A stretch of DNA of 64,000 bases from an uncultured Monoglobus sp. (lineage in GTDB: Bacteria; Bacillota; Clostridia; Monoglobales; Monoglobaceae): positions 1 through 64,000 of the forward strand of contig CANRBF010000011.1 in the NCBI GenBank assembly GCA_947628795.1, written 5' to 3'. The number at the start of each line of letters is the position of its first letter. Position 1 is the first letter of the stretch. A model generated the notes under the pieces. That model was not told the origin of the DNA, did not search any database, and worked only from the letters and a program-made list of their open reading frames with translations. Below are positions 1 through 10,792 of the stretch, piece after piece. The position numbers and the translations under genes are program-made.

Positions 1-61
1 CGGGCAAAGCCCGACTGAGGGGGGATCCTAGTCCCTAGAACCTATTCTCTAGTCCCTACGT
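1..61. repeat. MITE-like intergenic repeat, truncated by window edge
   Basis: The window opens inside a hairpin (CGGGC, AAA, GCCCG at 1-13) followed by ACTGAGGGGGG, the inverted form of the CCCCCTCAGTC-[stem]-AGC block seen again at 19693-19723, 30841-30870 and 36601-36630. It is followed by the TAGTCCCTAG-type spacer that also separates the halves of the copy at 30745-30895. It lies directly after the 3' end of the minus-strand gene that stops at 64. Only one half is visible. Confidence 0.6.
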
Positions 62-63
62 TA

Positions 64-1407
64 TCACCAGCCTATTATCTCGGCAACTCGTTCGGCGGCG
101 GGTGGGATGTACCTCATGCCGAGGCTCCGCGCAAGATCCCGAGCCGGCGCGTAGGGCTTGCCGCCTATCATCTTTATCGGCACGGCAGACCCGCCGACCC
201 TTTCGGAAAAAGCGACGCTCCCGCTCGGTTTGAGGCTTATCTCCCGCTCTTCGCGCGCGTCAAACGAGCGCATTTTTTGGCCGGAAGTTTTTGGCACCCG
301 AGCGGCAAACCCGCCGTCAGCCGCCGACACGGAACCTCCCGCGCTTTTTATCAAAAACTCCGCCGGAGCCCAAACCTCGCCGTTTGTCATAACAGGAGGA
401 TCGTCAAATCCCAAAAACACGCCGCTTAGTTTAACATAGATCGGGTCATCGGGCAGATACCGGTCTATATCGCTTTTTAAAACATAGGCGCTCTCGTGCT
501 TATCGCACAGCGCGTCGGTTCCGGGAATAAACTCCAAAGTATTCAATTCAAACTCTTTGAAATACACGCCGTCGACCGACATCCACAAATCGCCGTAAAT
601 ATCCTTTTCGTCGTTGTTTGCCACGCAAAAATAATCGCCGAACACGTTAAGTATGCGCTGCGACGCAGTGTCGGAATACGGTCCGCTTCGGTCAATCGCC
701 CTCATGCTTTCATACGATACGCGGCTTTGCGGCTTACCGTTTTTGAACATATAAATATCCTCGCCGATAAGAGTCAGCGCCGTCTTTCCGTTATACAGCG
801 GCACGTGCTCGAGATCGTCTCTGCGCGTCCATGCGCTCAGGTCGGCGGATTCGTACACCGCTTCGATTTTCTTCGCCGCGGAAGCGTTAATATCGCTCCT
901 GTCCGAGGTTTGAACGTAATACATTCCATCTACGCATGACATTTCACTTACATAATCATCAAACTCTATTTTTTTAATTAATCCGAAATCATCGTTTAAC
1001 ACGTACAAATATCCCTTATCCTCAAGAACGCGGCCGCTTTTGCCGTAATTGTCATACACGTCGGAACGCGCGATATACACATCTCCCGCCCGCGTGATCT
1101 CGTCCATGCCGCCCATTCTGCTGTACTTGTCAAAGCTCGCGCTGTCGTCATAAACATCGACTTTTCTCATATTCACAAAATCGGCGGTGAAATAATCTTC
1201 TCCGTCATTCATTTTTATAATATACCCGTCGCCCGTAAAGCGAACGCCCGCGACATCATTTCTGACGCTGCCGCCCAAATATATCTCGCCATCTTCCAAT
1301 CCGCGGATCAGCTCGGCTCCCGGAGCCGCGAGACAGCCGATCGAAGGCAGCAGGCACAATGCCAAAACCAAAGCGATAAGACACGAAATAAACTTTTTCA
1401 TATTCAC
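64..1407 (-). CDS. Secreted protein with C-terminal copper-amine-oxidase-N-like stalk domain
   Basis: A 447-residue exported protein. Residues 1-27 are a signal peptide (MKKF, hydrophobic core, cleavage near CLAAPGA). The C-terminal third, about residues 320-447, has two halves of the VKLNG...PPVMTNGEVWAPAEFLIKS...GGKPYAPARDLARSLG type, which is the pattern of the copper amine oxidase N-terminal-like (stalk) domain used by clostridial surface proteins; it does not imply oxidase activity. The middle part is rich in short D/Y/G-containing strands and may form a beta-propeller-like display, but no catalytic motif is recognisable. The gene begins 8 bases after the stop of the upstream secreted-protein gene, so the two are very probably one transcript and may act together at the cell surface. 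Function unknown. Confidence 0.75.
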   Translation of the reverse strand: MNMKKFISCLIALVLALCLLPSIGCLAAPGAELIRGLEDGEIYLGGSVRNDVAGVRFTGDGYIIKMNDGEDYFTADFVNMRKVDVYDDSASFDKYSRMGGMDEITRAGDVYIARSDVYDNYGKSGRVLEDKGYLYVLNDDFGLIKKIEFDDYVSEMSCVDGMYYVQTSDRSDINASAAKKIEAVYESADLSAWTRRDDLEHVPLYNGKTALTLIGEDIYMFKNGKPQSRVSYESMRAIDRSGPYSDTASQRILNVFGDYFCVANNDEKDIYGDLWMSVDGVYFKEFELNTLEFIPGTDALCDKHESAYVLKSDIDRYLPDDPIYVKLSGVFLGFDDPPVMTNGEVWAPAEFLIKSAGGSVSAADGGFAARVPKTSGQKMRSFDAREEREISLKPSGSVAFSERVGGSAVPIKMIGGKPYAPARDLARSLGMRYIPPAAERVAEIIGW

Positions 1408-1415
1408 ACCGCCTC

Positions 1416-2834
1416 CTAATACTTTCGGCTCAGGAAAAGCTCGTTGGTTATTCCGCCGTTGTCGCCGGTGGTCAAGGTGACGGAAATCGTCACGCTCACG
1501 GTTTCACGCGGCGGTATTTCGATCGTGGGTCCCACAAATCTGGGAAAAGCCTTAAAGCCCAACGAGCCCGCGCAGGTGTATGTCGGCGGCTCTCCGTTTG
1601 CGCCGATCCCCACAACAACGCCCGAGCCCGAATCGGTTCTGTAGTTAATTTTCCATACCGCATCGGTATTATTCGTTATTGATATGTTATACGTGTTCGC
1701 GACACTGTAGTTCCCCTGGCTGAGCGAGATCTGCTGCTTTTTCATGCCCTGAAAATACCCGTCGGTTATAGTATAGCCCGGCGGCAGCGACAGATCGGGC
1801 AGCGGGCCGTTGGGTTCGAAGCCCTGTTCCGTCAGCCCGTCGGGAGGGAAGCGCAAAGACGTCCTGCGCGTGTCAAACCGCCACAGAGATCCGTCGTTAT
1901 ATTCAAACGCCGGCATAGACGACTCCGGAACTATCCTAAAAGCAAAAATATCATTTTGCGGATTCAGGTTGGTGAGCCACTTGCTCGTTTCCGCCGCGCC
2001 GAACGGACCGTTCACATTAAACGAAAGGGAAAACGCGTCCGACGGCTCGTTTTCGGTGACAGCGTAATTTATCTCCGCGTCGACGGCGGGCGCCGACTCC
2101 GTCATTCCCTTCCATGTCGGCGAGGCGGAGCTTGTTTTTGAGACCTCAACATCCTGAACATACGGCGCCGAATCGAGCAAAAACGCGGTTTTGTCGGAGC
2201 CCGCGCGATACGCAATAGTGCTGAGACTCGGCGTGCCGCTCAAGACCTCAAACTCCATGATTATGTATATCGGAGTGTTAAAATCGTACATAAAAGGATA
2301 ATCCTCGCCATACGCCGACCGGTAAATATCGCTCAGCCACACCGACCGCCTCGGCTCCGCGAGAGTTATGGTTTGTGGCAGATCAAGCGCTTTCGGAATA
2401 TATCTCGGCGAATTATTCTCATCCGCGTCAAACGGATTTTCTATGGCGCTGCCCAGAAAATCCGCATACGCCCGAATACCCGTCCAAGCCGGAGAGTTTT
2501 TGCGCGGAAAGACTTGAAGTCCCAAACGATTCACTCTGATCTCCGCGCGGTTCAGCGTGTTAAACAACACATCGGCATAGATTTTTCCCCTCGTTCCGTT
2601 GTGATACCACGCCATATATGTGTAGGTTCCCGGGACAAGGCTGTTGTAATTATCCAGCATGCTGCCGCTTTCGGCAAGGTTCTCGTCCAAAATATTCTCG
2701 GGATTGCTTGAATAGATAAATCTCCCGCCGTTCCTCGGAACAAAATCCAAAGAACCGCCGCTCCCCTCCGCATATGCGGCGGAAGAGATAAGCAAGACAG
2801 TAATTAAAAGCAATAATCCCGCTTTCGCTCTCAT
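1416..2834 (-). CDS. Secreted protein of unknown function
   Basis: A 472-residue protein. I place the start at the internal ATG at 2834 rather than an upstream ATG at 2867, because GGGGATG lies 5 nt before it and the protein then starts directly with a signal peptide (MRAKAGLLLL, cleavage near AYAEG). The mature protein has no motif I recognise; it is rich in aromatic, Pro and Asn residues and in alternating beta-strand patterns, and its C-terminal part (PRFVGPTIEIPPRETVSVTISVTL) resembles an Ig-like or fibronectin-like beta-sandwich. The stalk-domain gene follows 8 bases downstream. It may be a cell-surface binding protein; the role is not determinable from sequence alone. Confidence 0.7.
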   Translation of the reverse strand: MRAKAGLLLLITVLLISSAAYAEGSGGSLDFVPRNGGRFIYSSNPENILDENLAESGSMLDNYNSLVPGTYTYMAWYHNGTRGKIYADVLFNTLNRAEIRVNRLGLQVFPRKNSPAWTGIRAYADFLGSAIENPFDADENNSPRYIPKALDLPQTITLAEPRRSVWLSDIYRSAYGEDYPFMYDFNTPIYIIMEFEVLSGTPSLSTIAYRAGSDKTAFLLDSAPYVQDVEVSKTSSASPTWKGMTESAPAVDAEINYAVTENEPSDAFSLSFNVNGPFGAAETSKWLTNLNPQNDIFAFRIVPESSMPAFEYNDGSLWRFDTRRTSLRFPPDGLTEQGFEPNGPLPDLSLPPGYTITDGYFQGMKKQQISLSQGNYSVANTYNISITNNTDAVWKINYRTDSGSGVVVGIGANGEPPTYTCAGSLGFKAFPRFVGPTIEIPPRETVSVTISVTLTTGDNGGITNELFLSRKY

Positions 2835-2893
2835 AAAAACATCCCCGATCACAAAATATAAAATCAATAATATCGCGCTCGCCGATAATTGCG

Positions 2894-2923
2894 CAGGCGC
2901 CCCATTATTTAACGAGGCGCCTG
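2894..2923. terminator. Intergenic GC-rich hairpin
   Basis: CAGGCGCC at 2894-2901 pairs with GGCGCCTG at 2916-2923 around a 14-nt AT-rich loop. On the plus strand it is followed by ATTTTTTAAT, but no plus-strand gene ends here; on the minus strand it follows the clostripain-like gene with only a weak T content after it. It may be a processing or weak termination hairpin between the protease gene and the secreted-protein pair. Confidence 0.45.
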
Positions 2924-2928
2924 ATTTT

Positions 2929-5544
2929 TTAATATTCCGGTGTCCAGTAGTGCTGATTGTATATGTCGGTCAGGCGGTAGGTGCGCTTGGTCTCGCCGCC
3001 CACGTCCACGTTGCTTATCTGCATGTTTACGGTGACGGTCATGGGCTCGCCCAGATAATAGCTGTCGGTGTAAGTGCCGTCGTAGCTGTAATAATCGCAG
3101 AGGAACTCGAGCGTGTCGCCCGGATCCAGCGCGGTCAGGCCCTTTGCCTCGGTGCCCGTCACGCTCTCGTCATAATCGGTTTTCGCGCCGAGGATATAGC
3201 CGTAGGGGTTCTCGTTGTCGAACACCAGCATAAGATCGACCCGTTCACCGTTCAGCATGGCGGGCACGCGGCCCCTTATCGTGTAGCTGTCGCCGTCCTC
3301 GGTCTCGTCGAGGAAATAGTACGCCACGGGCTGACCGTTTATCGCGAGCCACGTGTTGTCGTCCGACGCGACAAGATTTCCGTCGTCGTCGAAATCATAG
3401 GTGTTGTCAAGACCCAGATCAATATAGCCCTCGCCGTCGTCGTAGAACATATTCAGCTCGACGCTTCCGATCAAATCCCACTGATTCTCGCGGAGCTTGA
3501 GCACTGTTTGACCGTCTCTGTTCTGTTTCCACTCAAGGTCCTCGGGGTCGAATCTGTTGTCCTCGAGGAATTTTTTGTTTTCCTCGATCACTCTCGCGCT
3601 CTCGGTCAAAAAGCCCGAGTTCGAGGCGTCAAGCCCCGATATGCCGTTTACGCTGCCGCCCATAAGGCTGCCGAGTATCTCGGATATCATGTCGGAGCCC
3701 GCGGCTCCGCCTCCGCCGAGACCCAAAAGCGAGCCCAGCGGGTTTCCGGTGCCGCCCGCCAGCGACTGTCCGCCGACTTCAAGGCCCGCGAATTCCTGAA
3801 TACAGCGGGTGTAATCCTCGTCCATACCGATCTGCTTGTAGGTCCTTACCATCGAATCAACGTTTCTGACGTTGTCATACGGAAAGTAGATCGAAATTCC
3901 GTAGGAGTTCGCCATCGTCCTTGAGGTGCGGTTGTACTTCACAGCTCCGTTTAAAACCTTGACGAGCGCGCCCGCCTCGGGCGTGTTCATGTTCTTCGCC
4001 AGATGTATCAGATCGACCTGATCTATGCCGCTTGAGCGGGCGAACTCTTTCGCGCCGGCTCTGGCGTTTGAGACTATGTTGTACTTTTTGTCCTGTATCA
4101 GCTTGCCTATCGACTGAGCGAACATCGAGAAATCGTCTTTGGTCGTCTCTATCTCGGCCAGATCCACCACCGACAGGGTCGTTGACTGTCCGCCCGCGCT
4201 CTGCGCCGAGGCGGAAACAAAGTCGTCGCATATTATCTTGCCTATCTCGGTCGTCTGTACCGAAGTATTTTGAGACACGGCGTTCAGCCAGTTCGTGTAG
4301 TACCAGCCGGTGCCCGGCTCGGTCTCCTCCGAAGCTATCAGATAGTCTCCGTAGCGGCTGAGCATCAGCGCGTTTTCCATTGTCGCCATAAGACAGGCGT
4401 CGAAGCCTATAAAATCAAAGGTCACGCCGCTGTTTTTAAGCGCCTGATCTATGCCCGCCAGCGTCATGGAGCCGCTCGACGTATGCTTCTGGTCGTAGCC
4501 GTAGCCGCTGATCGAGCCGCCGCCGTGATCCCACAGGATCAGCTCATTGCGGTTGGCCGGGAAATTTTTGGCGCACCACTGAATATATCCGGTCAGCGTG
4601 TTCGGGTTTGTCATCGCGTCGTCGCCCGCGTCTTGAACAAGCGGGATAAGATTCCCGTTTTTGATCTGATATATCTGGTTGACGCGGCTGCTTACCACGT
4701 TGTTGCGCCAGCCCTGGCAGCCTCCGGTATACACGATCAGGTTAACGTTGTCGGCGATATTCGCACGCGCCATCTCCTGAAGGTCAGAGGTCGCCATGCC
4801 GCCCTTTTGCTCAAGGTCGGTGCCGCACATGTAGACCATGATCGTCATGGTGTCTTGGCCGTTTCCGATTATGTTGGTGCGCTTGGCTCTGGCGCCGCCC
4901 GCCACCGAGGTGTTGAGGTAACCCGTGTTGCCTCCGCTGTATGTGCCGCTGTTGTTCGCGCCGTAGTTTACGCTTTCCTCGTTCATGGCCGATCCGCTGT
5001 ACCAGCCGCCCGTCTGCGCGCCGCTGTTTGAGTAGTTGGTGTATAGCGTGTGATCATCCGAAATTCCGTTGTCGTAGCCCATCAGATTGCCGCCGATCAG
5101 GCCTCCGCCGCCCAGCAGCAAAAACGCCGCAATGGCGATAACGATAAGGCAGCCGGGGCTGCATCCCTTGCGCCTCGCGCCGCCGCCGAACGTTCCGCCC
5201 TGCTGCTGTCCGCCGAAGTTCTGGCCCGCGAAGTTTTGACCGCTCTGCTGATTTGCCGAGTGCTGATTAAGGCCGTTTTCGATAACTTCCTCAATGCCCT
5301 GCTCCACAAGGCCGCCCAAGCCGCTCTGTGAGCTGTGTCCGCCGCCCAAGGCGTTTCCGACCAGACCGCCGATAATGTCGTCGGCCAAGCCCTTGTCGTC
5401 TCCGCGCTGTCCTCCGCGGTCGGCGTAGCCGTCGGCCTTGCCCACGGGTCCGCCCGAGTGCAGTCCTTCGCCGCGCTTGTGAACACCCATACCGCCGCCG
5501 GTCACGTTTTTTTCGCGCCCTCTCGGCCTGTTGTTCTTGTCCAT
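2929..5544 (-). CDS. Membrane-anchored clostripain-family (C11) cysteine peptidase
   Basis: An 871-residue protein. About 120 N-terminal residues are Gly/Gln/Asn-rich and presumably cytoplasmic, ending in ARRKGCSPGC just before a single membrane segment (about 131-153). The peptidase domain runs from about 228 to 590: DTMTIMVYMCGTDLEQ, the catalytic-His motif WDHGGG (His340) and the catalytic-Cys motif GFDACLMAT (Cys384) are intact, as in clostripain (family C11, clan CD), which cuts after basic residues. A Gly-rich linker near 600-625 leads to a C-terminal acidic, Asp/Tyr-rich region (about 690-871) with strand patterns of unknown function. Topology suggests an outward-facing protease tethered to the membrane. 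GAGGAGGT precedes the start. The gene stands alone between hppA and the secreted pair. Confidence 0.9.
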   Translation of the reverse strand: MDKNNRPRGREKNVTGGGMGVHKRGEGLHSGGPVGKADGYADRGGQRGDDKGLADDIIGGLVGNALGGGHSSQSGLGGLVEQGIEEVIENGLNQHSANQQSGQNFAGQNFGGQQQGGTFGGGARRKGCSPGCLIVIAIAAFLLLGGGGLIGGNLMGYDNGISDDHTLYTNYSNSGAQTGGWYSGSAMNEESVNYGANNSGTYSGGNTGYLNTSVAGGARAKRTNIIGNGQDTMTIMVYMCGTDLEQKGGMATSDLQEMARANIADNVNLIVYTGGCQGWRNNVVSSRVNQIYQIKNGNLIPLVQDAGDDAMTNPNTLTGYIQWCAKNFPANRNELILWDHGGGSISGYGYDQKHTSSGSMTLAGIDQALKNSGVTFDFIGFDACLMATMENALMLSRYGDYLIASEETEPGTGWYYTNWLNAVSQNTSVQTTEIGKIICDDFVSASAQSAGGQSTTLSVVDLAEIETTKDDFSMFAQSIGKLIQDKKYNIVSNARAGAKEFARSSGIDQVDLIHLAKNMNTPEAGALVKVLNGAVKYNRTSRTMANSYGISIYFPYDNVRNVDSMVRTYKQIGMDEDYTRCIQEFAGLEVGGQSLAGGTGNPLGSLLGLGGGGAAGSDMISEILGSLMGGSVNGISGLDASNSGFLTESARVIEENKKFLEDNRFDPEDLEWKQNRDGQTVLKLRENQWDLIGSVELNMFYDDGEGYIDLGLDNTYDFDDDGNLVASDDNTWLAINGQPVAYYFLDETEDGDSYTIRGRVPAMLNGERVDLMLVFDNENPYGYILGAKTDYDESVTGTEAKGLTALDPGDTLEFLCDYYSYDGTYTDSYYLGEPMTVTVNMQISNVDVGGETKRTYRLTDIYNQHYWTPEY

Positions 5545-5612
5545 ATTTAACCTCCTCTTTGCCTATATATTTAAATTATATGCCATAATTTGACAAAAGT
5601 CAATATAAAAAA

Positions 5613-5638
5613 GCCCGGACGGAATGAACCGTCCGGGC
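5613..5638 (-). terminator. Intrinsic terminator of hppA
   Basis: A perfect 10-bp stem GCCCGGACGG / CCGTCCGGGC with a 6-nt loop (AATGAA), followed on the minus strand by CTTTTTTA. It lies 10 bases after the hppA stop codon. Confidence 0.9.
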
Positions 5639-5648
5639 AAAATTATTC

Positions 5649-7772
<2,124 letters not shown>

Positions 7773-7950
7773 TGTAAAATCTCCCCTTGTTTGTAATGAT
7801 ATAATATAGTTTTATTTTTTTGCAAAGCTTTAAAAAATCCTTCGGAAGACCCGCCCAAAAGCGCAAAATCCTCCCTTTTTCCTCAATATATATTATACAT
7901 AACAACGCCTATGTTCGTCAAGCATTTTTTTGCCTGTAACATAATTGTAA

Positions 7951-7973
7951 ACCCCGCGGCAACGCCGCGGGGT
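7951..7973 (-). terminator. Terminator of the M23/ricin/dockerin gene
   Basis: A 10-bp stem ACCCCGCGGC / GCCGCGGGGT with a 3-nt AAC loop, followed on the minus strand by a weak T-rich tail (TTACAATTAT). An almost identical hairpin closes the Xre gene pair at 11353-11377. Confidence 0.7.
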
Positions 7974-7995
7974 GTTAAAGCGGATACTGCCGCCA

Positions 7996-10665
7996 TTATC
8001 TGCATATCGGCTCCGCGAGGGGCTCGAGGTTTTCGCTCCAAAGCATTATTTTGAGATTTTCGCCGCTTTCGGGTTCCAAAGCCTTTGCCGTGTGAATATT
8101 ATTCACACCGGCAAGCGCCGCCAAATCAATGACCTCGCTGTCCGTCAGTATATCGCCGCGGTATTTCGCGATACAAATCGTCGCTTTTTCGCTCCTCGGC
8201 GCAGTGATCGTCACAACTCCGCTTTGATAATCATTGATTTCCCAATTATAGACCGGTTTTTCGGCAGGTGCAAGCGTGGGCGTCGAGGTGGGCTCCGTCG
8301 TCGGCGCACTTGTGGGTATCGGAGCCGCGGTTGGCTCCGGGCTATCTGTCGGAATCAATGTCGGCTTTGGCACAGCCGTGGGTTTTATTGTCGGTTTTGC
8401 CGTAGGCACAGCGGTAGGTTTTAATGTTGACGCAGGAGTGGATGTAGGTTTGGGAGTCGGTTTTGGTGTCGGTTTCGCCGTGGGCTTGGGCGTTGCCGTC
8501 GGCTTCACTGTCGGTTTCGGCGCAGCCGTGGGTTTTATTGTCGGTTTTGCCGTAGGCACAGCAGTAGGTTTTAATGTGGGCGTAGGTTTGGGCGTAGAAG
8601 TGGGTGTCGGCTTTGGCGTCGCCGTCGGTTTCGCCGTGGGCTTTGGTGTCGCCGTTGGTTTCAATGTAGGTTTCGGCGTAGGTGTCGGCGCGGGCGTCGG
8701 CTTTGGTGTAGCCGTCGGTTTCGCTGTGGGCTTGGGCGTAGCCGTCGGCCTCAATGTCGGTTTGGGCGTAGGTGTTGGCGTGGGTGCCGGCTTTGATTTC
8801 AGAAGATCATCGAGCCAAACTGCATCATTCATGCTCACTTTTCCGTCACCGTTTAAATCAGCAGCATCTATTTGTTCTTTTGTTGGAGTTACATTTCCAA
8901 CTATCATATCTGCAATATAGGTAATATCTTCTTCGTTTACAACGCCGTCGCCGTTAGCGTCACCCTTTTGAAGTTTTTTGCCGGTTGACACAAAATCCGG
9001 GATAGTAAAAGTCACGGTATTGCTCATTTTACATTCAAATTCATTCGCGGCGTCCACATACGCTTGATATGTTCCGGGCGGTAATTTTAAGCTATAATTG
9101 TTTTTTGCGCCCCATTCAACATGGTAAGCGTCGCCCTCAAAAAGTGTGTTTTTCCAGATTTTCACATCATATCTGCTTTCACCGTACACTTCCTTCCAAC
9201 TAAATGACGCATTTTGATTTACTCCGTCAACGCTGACAGACACAGTAGTTGGCTTTAACTGAACATCGTCTTCTTTATAAACAGAAAAAATTTGCGCCGG
9301 AACATTATCCCTGTCATATATTTGAATTTGAGTTCCATCCGTCGTTCCGCCCCACGCGCAGTCTAACACGCGATTTGCCGACGATTTTGGGCGAATTACA
9401 TACCCATCTCCTTCTCCGTAAAAATAAAATCTTTGATTATTTGCGTTTGTATCATCCGGCCAAGTATGGAGTTTTAAACGATTTTCATCTCCGGCCGTTT
9501 CCACATCAAGCATACTTCCGTCAAGGGCGGAAATTATTTTATAAGTTCCGTCCGCACAGCGTTCAAATTTCCACACTTGATTTGCATATCCGTTTTCCGT
9601 GGCAAGTTTTACATATCCGTCGTTATCAACAGAAATCGGTTTCCACGGTTTTGTATTTAAAATAACACCATAAAACTGTGAACCTAAGTTCGCAGGCGGA
9701 GTATCAATTTTTAATATCTGGAAATTTTGTCCTGTATGTTCGTGTTGCTCATACATTTGTATATTTGCTCCTTCATCAGAAGAACCATTTTCCAAGTCTA
9801 AAACACAATTTGTACATTTTGCTCTTAATTTGTATGAACCCGAATTATCATATATAAACCAACGTTGAGCATCCGAATCATTATCCCAATGTACTTTTAC
9901 ATTAGTATTGTTAGCTGTTCCTGCATTATCAACATCTAGGCACTTTCCATTCCAAACAGATGTTATTTCATAGCTATTATCACTTTGACGGACAAAGTGC
10001 CATTGTTGATCAAGATTGCCGGTAGAAGAATATGAACGAACATCATCACTATCTGTGCTTGTAACAAACATCCATACATATGAATTAATTATATGTGCAT
10101 AAAAATCATCCCCAAGATTAACGGGATTGGGTGCTGAATTAAGAATTTTTTCCCAATAAGGATATGGATCCGGATTATCAAGTTTACTGTCATTTTGGCT
10201 CACAGAAGCGTATGATTGACGCCCAAGACGTATTTCAACATGGGTATGCGCTGAGCTGGTTCCGCCGGTTCCTTCATGAGAAATTAATTGTCCTTTTGAC
10301 ACATGATTTCCGACGCTTACCGCAAAATTTTGTGAATGCAAATAAATAACTGTAAGATTATATTCAGAATTATAAATAGCTATAGTTGTTAAGCCGCCCG
10401 AAGCAGTTCTTGCGGCTGTGACTTCTCCATCTATAACCGAATATACATTCGCCCCCTTATATAGTGCTATATCTATACCTTCATGTCTACCGACAGTGCT
10501 GGTATATCCGTCAAAATCACAGCTTAAACGTCCGCCCGCACCGTTATATACAGCTGATATTAATTTTTGTTGCAACTCGGATTTATTATAAGCCGAAACC
10601 GGCATCGCATAAATCAAGTTCATAAAAATGCAAATCACAACAAAAACCGACACTCTTTTTTTCAT
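7996..10665 (-). CDS. Secreted multimodular protein: M23 peptidase, ricin-type lectin repeats, dockerin, Pro-Thr linker
   Basis: An 889-residue exported protein. The order is signal peptide (1-25); M23/LytM-type metallopeptidase (about 55-155) with zinc ligands His61 and Asp65 (HEGID) and HTH at 140-142; two ricin-B-like lectin segments (about 185-325 and 330-465) with the QQWHF and QVWKF type core motifs; an Ig/Fn3-like module (about 475-560); a type I dockerin (about 565-628) with two Ca-binding repeats GDANGDGVVNEED and ADLNGDGKVSMND; a long PTPTPKPT-type linker (about 630-800); and a C-terminal module (about 805-889) ending IMLWSENLEPLAEP. The last module recurs in the beta-helix protein at 30963-32513. 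No cohesin is visible in the window, so the dockerin partner is unknown. DNA for the N-terminal 450 residues is visibly more AT-rich than the neighbouring genes, suggesting a transferred lectin/peptidase part. The likely role is cell-wall or surface-polysaccharide binding and peptidoglycan cleavage. Confidence 0.88.
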   Translation of the reverse strand: MKKRVSVFVVICIFMNLIYAMPVSAYNKSELQQKLISAVYNGAGGRLSCDFDGYTSTVGRHEGIDIALYKGANVYSVIDGEVTAARTASGGLTTIAIYNSEYNLTVIYLHSQNFAVSVGNHVSKGQLISHEGTGGTSSAHTHVEIRLGRQSYASVSQNDSKLDNPDPYPYWEKILNSAPNPVNLGDDFYAHIINSYVWMFVTSTDSDDVRSYSSTGNLDQQWHFVRQSDNSYEITSVWNGKCLDVDNAGTANNTNVKVHWDNDSDAQRWFIYDNSGSYKLRAKCTNCVLDLENGSSDEGANIQMYEQHEHTGQNFQILKIDTPPANLGSQFYGVILNTKPWKPISVDNDGYVKLATENGYANQVWKFERCADGTYKIISALDGSMLDVETAGDENRLKLHTWPDDTNANNQRFYFYGEGDGYVIRPKSSANRVLDCAWGGTTDGTQIQIYDRDNVPAQIFSVYKEDDVQLKPTTVSVSVDGVNQNASFSWKEVYGESRYDVKIWKNTLFEGDAYHVEWGAKNNYSLKLPPGTYQAYVDAANEFECKMSNTVTFTIPDFVSTGKKLQKGDANGDGVVNEEDITYIADMIVGNVTPTKEQIDAADLNGDGKVSMNDAVWLDDLLKSKPAPTPTPTPKPTLRPTATPKPTAKPTATPKPTPAPTPTPKPTLKPTATPKPTAKPTATPKPTPTSTPKPTPTLKPTAVPTAKPTIKPTAAPKPTVKPTATPKPTAKPTPKPTPKPTSTPASTLKPTAVPTAKPTIKPTAVPKPTLIPTDSPEPTAAPIPTSAPTTEPTSTPTLAPAEKPVYNWEINDYQSGVVTITAPRSEKATICIAKYRGDILTDSEVIDLAALAGVNNIHTAKALEPESGENLKIMLWSENLEPLAEPICR
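8270..8797. repeat. Pro-Thr linker minisatellite inside the M23/ricin/dockerin gene
   Basis: Tandem degenerate units encoding PTPTPKPT/PTATPKPT/PTAKPT on the minus strand. Longer sub-blocks are duplicated: the stretch around 8371-8423 recurs nearly unchanged at 8526-8577. This indicates repeat expansion by slippage or unequal recombination. It encodes an extended, probably glycosylated spacer between the dockerin and the C-terminal module. Confidence 0.85.
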
Positions 10666-10683
10666 AAAATATCATCCTCTCTG

Positions 10684-10765
10684 ATCGCCTATATTACAAA
10701 TCCGTTTCGTCACGGCGCAATAGTATCATATATTATCCATAATAGTATCATATATCGCCTATATT
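10684..10765. promoter_or_regulatory. Paired direct repeats between the M23 gene and the Xre genes (candidate operators)
   Basis: Two different direct repeats sit in the 155-bp divergent intergenic region: AATAGTATCATATAT at 10719-10733 and 10741-10755 (22-bp period), and ATCGCCTATATT at 10684-10695 and 10754-10765. The second ATCGCCTATATT copy touches the -35 box of the Xre-gene promoter. The arrangement is what an autoregulating Xre repressor controlling both directions would use; the binding protein is inference. Confidence 0.5.
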
Positions 10766-10792
10766 GTCAAGAATTATTATATAAAATATTAT
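10764..10792 (+). promoter_or_regulatory. Promoter of the Xre gene pair
   Basis: TTGTCA at 10764-10769 and TATTAT at 10787-10792 with a 17-bp spacer; the start codon lies 28 bp downstream. Confidence 0.55.

Noticed and set aside
8270-8797. Possible CRISPR array because of regular repeats
   Set aside because: Units are short, directly adjacent and coding (Pro-Thr linker); there are no unique spacers and no cas genes.
8276-8920. Long plus-strand open frame of Val/Gly repeats (VGFGVGVAVG)
   Set aside because: It is the antisense of the Pro-Thr linker and dockerin of the M23 protein; the repeat keeps all frames open. No ribosome-binding site or protein-like composition.
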